The notes beneath the pieces were generated by a model. That model saw nothing but the letters and a program-made list of their open reading frames with translations. It did no database searches and was not told the origin of the DNA. From contig DASUKL010000117.1 in assembly GCA_036278755.1 (NCBI GenBank), positions 1 to 63,362 on the forward strand: a DNA stretch of 63,362 nucleotides, given 5' to 3'. The position numbers were made by a program, and so were the translations under genes. Each line of letters begins with the position of its first letter. Position 1 is the stretch's first letter. Shown piece by piece: positions 59,718 through 63,362 of the stretch. The DNA comes from DASUKL01 sp036278755 (lineage in GTDB: Bacteria > Chloroflexota > Limnocylindria > Limnocylindrales > CSP1-4).

Positions 59718-59945
59718 GTGAAGTCCGGTGCCCTCGACGACGAGTTCGTCGACCTCATCGCCTGCGAGCGTGACTGCCGCCGGTGCAGTTACGCCGCCTT
59801 CCTCGACTGCGACGGCAACTGCGGTGTGTGCCCCCACAACACCTATTGCCCGTGCGTGAACCCCGTCGTCGCCCGGAGCAAGACCGCGCTGCGCATCATC
59901 GAGATGCGGCCGATCCTGCTCCAGGATCTCCGGACGCGGCACTAG
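59718..59945 (+). CDS. Cysteine-rich miniprotein with two CX3CX2C motifs
   Basis: This 75-residue protein of unknown function has eight cysteines in residues 15-46. CERDCRRC and CDGNCGVC are each CX3CX2C; YCPC follows. The tail is basic (ARSKTALRIIEMRPILLQD). It could bind iron-sulfur clusters or zinc. I chose GTG 59718 after GGGAGCGAGGG; ATG 59631, 10 nt after the -10, gives a 104-residue form. prfB begins directly after its stop. Confidence 0.65.
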   Translation: MKSGALDDEFVDLIACERDCRRCSYAAFLDCDGNCGVCPHNTYCPCVNPVVARSKTALRIIEMRPILLQDLRTRH

Positions 59946-61050
59946 ATGGACGCCAGTGCCATCCGGGAGCTGACCGAACGGATCCGGGCGACCTCGGGGC
60001 GTCTTTGACCTCGCCGCCAAGACCGGCCGCCTGACCGAGCTCGACGCCCGGGCCACCGAGCCGGGCTTCTGGGACGACCCCAAGGTCGCCCAGCGGGTCA
60101 TGCGCGAGGCCGGAAGCCTGCGCGAGGAGATCGACCTCTGGGGCGGCCTGCTGCGACGGGCCGACGACCTCGACGAGCTGGCCGGCCTGGCCCACAGCGA
60201 CCCAGCCATGAGCGAGGGCCTCGCGGCCGAGGCCGAGGCGCTCCAGGCCGACTTCGAGCGGGAGCGCACGGCGCTCCTGTTCGGCGGGCCCTACGACGAC
60301 CGCGACGCGATCCTGACCATCAGTGCCGGAGCGGGCGGCACGGAGGCCACCGACTGGGCCCAGATGCTGCTGCGGATGTACCTCCGCTGGGCCGAGCGCC
60401 ATCGGTTCGCGACCAGCATCCTGGACCAGACCGAGGGCGAGGAGGTGGGCCTCAAGAGCGTCACCGTGGCCATCGGCGGCCGGCGGGCCTACGGCTGGCT
60501 GCGGGCCGAGCGAGGCGTCCACCGCCTCGTCCGCATCAGCCCCTTCGACGCCCAGAACCGGCGCCAGACGACCTTCGGCCTCATCGAGGTCCTGCCCGAG
60601 GTCGAGGATGACGTGGAGGTCGAGATCGACGAGGCCAAGGACCTGCGCATCGACACCTACCGCTCCCAGGGCGCCGGCGGCCAGCACGTCAACAAGACCG
60701 ATTCGGCCGTCCGCATCACCCACCTGCCCTCGGGCATCGTCGTCCAGAGCCAGAACGAGCGTTCCCAGATCCAGAACCGCGACAACGCCATGAAGGTCCT
60801 CCGGGCCCGGCTCCTGGAGCGGGCCCTCGAGGAGCGCGAGCGGCAGATGGCCGAGCTGCGAGGCGAGCACGTGGAGGCCGGCTGGGGCCACCAGATCCGG
60901 AGCTACGTCCTGCACCCGTACCAGATGGTCAAGGACCTCCGCACCGAGGTCGAGACGGGCAACACCAGCGCGGTCCTCGACGGCGATCTCGACGCGTTCA
61001 TGCAGGCCGAGCTCGAGCGCGAAGCCACCGACGCCGGCGCCGCCGCCTGA
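59946..61050 (+). CDS. prfB: Peptide chain release factor 2 with programmed +1 frameshift
   Basis: ATG 59946 opens 20 codons ending GGG-CGT-CTT and then TGA (60006-60008). The +1 shift at CTT-TGA-C (skipping T 60006) joins to GACCTC and on to 61050, giving 367 residues. A Shine-Dalgarno-like GGGG (59996-59999) sits 3 nt before CTT, as in E. coli. The product has SPF (RISPFDAQNRRQ), and GGQ in SQGAGGQHVNKTDS. RF2 thus limits its own synthesis. Confidence 0.95.
60003..60009 (+). promoter_or_regulatory. prfB frameshift site CTTTGAC
   Basis: Identical to the E. coli slippery site. When RF2 is scarce, tRNA-Leu slips from CTT to TTT and reading continues at GAC. Confidence 0.92.
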
Positions 61051-61060
61051 TCGAAGAGGC

Positions 61061-61849
61061 TCAGCGGACCTCGTCCACGTCGGCGTACCACTTGCGCCGC
61101 TCGCCCACCCGGGCCCGCATCCGCCAGGCCCGCGACTTGGGCGCGGCGTCGAGGCGGCCGGCCAGGGCCTCGAGCTGGCCGATGAGCAGGGCCCGACCCT
61201 CGGCCGGCAGCCCCTCCTGGGCCGTGGCGTTGAGGCGGGCCTTGTCGATGTTGATCGTGGCCGTGCGCCAGAGGCCCCACTCCTCGGCGCACAGCTCGGC
61301 CACCCGGCCCACGTCGATGGCCCCCGGCTCGGCCCCATCGAGTTCGTGATCGCCGAGCAGGAGGAGCACGTCGAGGAGGTCCTTCTCGTTGACCTTGACG
61401 ATCTGCAGTTTGGAGAGCAGCAACTCGGCCAGGGGGATCGTGGGCCGTTCCGCCTCCAGCCGGCCCTGGAGCCGGATCTGGTGGTTGAAGTCCAGCTGGT
61501 CGTAGAAGACGTCGACGTGGAGGCTGGCGCCCGGCAGCTCGTAGATCGAGCGGCGGCCCTCGGAGATGATGTAGACCTCCCGGTCGGCCTCGTAGCCCAG
61601 GGCGCTGAAGACGGCCGCGAGCTCGCGCGACTGGCGGCCGTAGGCCACGAGGTCGATGTCGGCGTACGGGTCGCGACGCCCGACGACGCTGGCCCGGCCG
61701 GCCGGGCAGGCCAGCCAGACGGCCAGCGAGCCCATCAGCCTGATCGTCAGCCCCGCCGCTTCCGCGGCGGCGAAGATGCGTTCGAACTCGGCACCGAGGC
61801 GGATGGGCCCGCCAGCCTCGGGCGGAAGAGGCTGGGAATCTGGGACCAT
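61061..61849 (-). CDS. Nucleotidyltransferase-fold protein
   Basis: This 262-residue protein has the nucleotidyltransferase core: GSLAVWLACP, YADIDLVAYGRQ (DxD) and ASLHVDVFYDQL with a third acidic residue, then LAELLLSKLQIVKVNEKDLL. Such proteins include AbiEii-type and aminoglycoside-type enzymes; a substrate cannot be named. It converges with prfB (10-bp gap) and diverges from the FAD gene. Confidence 0.7.
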   Translation of the reverse strand: MVPDSQPLPPEAGGPIRLGAEFERIFAAAEAAGLTIRLMGSLAVWLACPAGRASVVGRRDPYADIDLVAYGRQSRELAAVFSALGYEADREVYIISEGRRSIYELPGASLHVDVFYDQLDFNHQIRLQGRLEAERPTIPLAELLLSKLQIVKVNEKDLLDVLLLLGDHELDGAEPGAIDVGRVAELCAEEWGLWRTATINIDKARLNATAQEGLPAEGRALLIGQLEALAGRLDAAPKSRAWRMRARVGERRKWYADVDEVR

Positions 61850-61856
61850 GGCCTCG

Positions 61857-61862
61857 ATTGTA
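61857..61862 (-). promoter_or_regulatory. -10 TACAAT of the nucleotidyltransferase
   Basis: TACAAT on the - strand, 7 nt before ATG 61849, a leaderless arrangement. Confidence 0.5.
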
Positions 61863-61890
61863 GGCGCCGGCCCGAGCGGGGCGGTCGCAG

Positions 61891-63362
61891 GTGAGCGAAG
61901 AGGAGCAGGCAGGCGTGGAACAGGCGCGGGTGGTCATCGTCGGTGGTGGCATCACGGGGTGCAGCATCGCCTACCACCTGGCCCAGGCCGGCTGGACCGA
62001 CGTCCTGCTCCTCGATAAGGCCGGGCTGACGAGCGGCTCGACCTGCCATGCGGCCGGCCTGGTGACCCAGTTCAACCCCTCGGCCACGATGATGCGGATG
62101 CGCCAGTACAGCATCGCCCTGTACCGCGAGCTGGGCGTCTTCGAGCAGGTCGGCAGCCTCCGCTTCGCCTCCAGCCAGGAGCAGCTGCAGGAGCTGCAGC
62201 GGACGGCCAGCCGGGCCCGGGGCATCGGCCTGGACGTCGATCTCCTCTCCCCGGCCGAGGCGCTGCGCCTCATGCCCGCGGCCAGCCCACGCGAGCTGTA
62301 CGGGGCGGTCCACATCCCGGAGGATGGCCATCTCGACCCGCACGGGGCGACCCATGCCGTGGCCGCCGCGGCCCGCAAGCTCGGCGTCCGCATCCGGACC
62401 GGGATGCGGGTCACGGGCATCGAGCTCACGCCCCGCCGCGAGGTGGCCCGGGTGCGCACGGACGGGGGCGATATCGTCACCGAGCTGGTCGTCGACGCGG
62501 CCGGCATGTGGGCCCCCCGGGTGGCGGCCATGGTAGGGGCCTGGTTCCCCTCCACGCCGGTCGACCACCAGCACATCGCCCTGAAGGCCGTGCCGGGCCA
62601 GGAGGTGCCGGCCGACATGCCCTGCTTCCGCGATCCCGACAACCTCGTCTACGGCAAGGCCGAGCACGGCGGCATCCTGTTCGGCGGCTACGAGCCGGAG
62701 CCGGTGGCCCGCTGGGTGGACGGGGTGCCCTGGGAGCACGCGGCCACCTCCCTGCCGCCCGACTACGACCGCTTCGCCCCGTTGATGGAGGGGGCCGTGC
62801 GGCGCTTCCCCTTCCTGGCCGAGGCGGAGGTCGTCAACCTCGTCTGCCATCCTGACGCCATGACCCCCGACGCGGCCCCGTTGCTGGGGCCCCTGCCCGG
62901 GTTGCACGGCTTCTGGGTCGCCGCCGGCCTGTCGCTCAACGGCTTCGGCGGGGCGGGCGGCATCGGCCGCACGATGGCCCAGTGGATCACCGCCGGCGAG
63001 ACCGAGCTCGACGTCCAGCCCTACCGCGCCTGGCGCTTCGGGCGGACCCATCGCGACCCGACCTACGCGGCCACGCAGGCCCGCGAGGCCTACCGCTACT
63101 ACTACCGCCTGCGCTACCCCTTCGACCAGGACGAGTGGGGCCGGCCGCGCCGCACCAGCCCGGTCCACGATCGCCTCCTGGACGCAGGCACGGTCTTCGG
63201 GGTGAAGAACGGCTGGGAGCGGCCGGACTACGTGGAGCCCGGCCGGCCGGCCCGCCGGGCAGGGGCCGACCAGCGGGCCTGGGGCTGGGCTCGACCGCCC
63301 TACTTCGAGCGCCTGGCGGCCGAGCACACCGCCTTCCGCGAGCGGGTCGGGCTCATCGACCT
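61891..63362 (+). CDS. FAD-dependent dehydrogenase of the DMGDH/SARDH type (3' end cut off)
   Basis: The frame starts at GTG 61891 and is open to the window edge: 490 residues. FAD site VVIVGGGITGCSIAYHL, then GLTSGSTCHAAGLVTQF, PEDGHLDPHGATHAV and GFWVAAGLSLNGFGGAGGIG. The last part (ERLAAEHTAFRERVGLIDL) is the start of a GcvT-like aminomethyltransferase domain, so the whole protein resembles sarcosine or dimethylglycine dehydrogenases that pass C1 units to folate. Confidence 0.88.
   Translation, partial: MSEEEQAGVEQARVVIVGGGITGCSIAYHLAQAGWTDVLLLDKAGLTSGSTCHAAGLVTQFNPSATMMRMRQYSIALYRELGVFEQVGSLRFASSQEQLQELQRTASRARGIGLDVDLLSPAEALRLMPAASPRELYGAVHIPEDGHLDPHGATHAVAAAARKLGVRIRTGMRVTGIELTPRREVARVRTDGGDIVTELVVDAAGMWAPRVAAMVGAWFPSTPVDHQHIALKAVPGQEVPADMPCFRDPDNLVYGKAEHGGILFGGYEPEPVARWVDGVPWEHAATSLPPDYDRFAPLMEGAVRRFPFLAEAEVVNLVCHPDAMTPDAAPLLGPLPGLHGFWVAAGLSLNGFGGAGGIGRTMAQWITAGETELDVQPYRAWRFGRTHRDPTYAATQAREAYRYYYRLRYPFDQDEWGRPRRTSPVHDRLLDAGTVFGVKNGWERPDYVEPGRPARRAGADQRAWGWARPPYFERLAAEHTAFRERVGLID

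Overview
The window is very GC-rich, nearly all coding, and reads as the chromosome of a free-living, single-membrane bacterium, most likely a Chloroflexota member (Limnocylindria/Ellin6529-like). That assignment rests on overall style: about 70% GC, many GTG/TTG starts, Ala/Pro/Gly-rich tails, and a Tad pilus locus without a visible secretin. It is an inference, because no rRNA is present. I saw no insertion sequence, prophage, CRISPR array or complete tRNA.

Layout. (1) 1-10.3 kb, + strand: the end of a membrane glycosyltransferase-like gene, a DegS/NarL-type kinase, regulator and second kinase, then a Tad/Flp pilus locus (two Flp pilins, cpaB, cpaE, cpaF/tadA, tadB, tadC). (2) 10.3-17.5 kb: DUF192, two large membrane proteins that overlap tail to tail, comF-hpf, endonuclease IV, an XRE regulator followed by a cluster of GAGA-loop hairpins, and an ArsR/AHSA1 pair. 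(3) 39.3-17.6 kb, all - strand: rplU-rpmA-rpmE-DUF1385-prfA-prmC-HAD-sua5, a 700-bp repeat-rich gap, then glyA-tagO-(P-rich membrane protein)-atpI/Z-atpB-E-F-H-A-G-D-C-murA-mreB-PHP-flippase. This order resembles the rpmE-prfA-prmC-sua5-glyA-atp-murAA-mbl backbone of Firmicutes. (4) 39.5-41.5 kb: two tandem J-domain paralogues and a Fic-family remnant. (5) 45.2-41.5 kb, - strand: mreD-PBP2-rodA. (6) 45.4-55.8 kb, + strand: a canonical parS site, parA-parB-gyrB-thioesterase-HEAT protein-gyrA, prs, a small membrane protein and thyX. Most of these genes are joined by 4-bp ATGA/GTGA overlaps. (7) 55.8-61 kb: secA, a DUF218 protein, a cysteine-rich miniprotein, and prfB with the programmed +1 frameshift. 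(8) An end-clipped FAD oxidoreductase divergent from a nucleotidyltransferase.

The genes serve the envelope and cell shape (murA, mreB, mreD, PBP2, RodA, TagO), energy (F1Fo), translation (L21, L27, L31, RF1, RF2, PrmC, HPF, Sua5), chromosome segregation and topology (ParABS, gyrase) and surface adhesion (Tad pilus). Many -10 hexamers of the form TANNNT lie only 6-10 nt before a start codon, which suggests widespread leaderless transcription. The least explained items are the TGGCCA array upstream of glyA, the GAGA hairpin cluster after the XRE gene, the paired J-domain/FGRYxGW proteins and the miniprotein with two CX3CX2C motifs.
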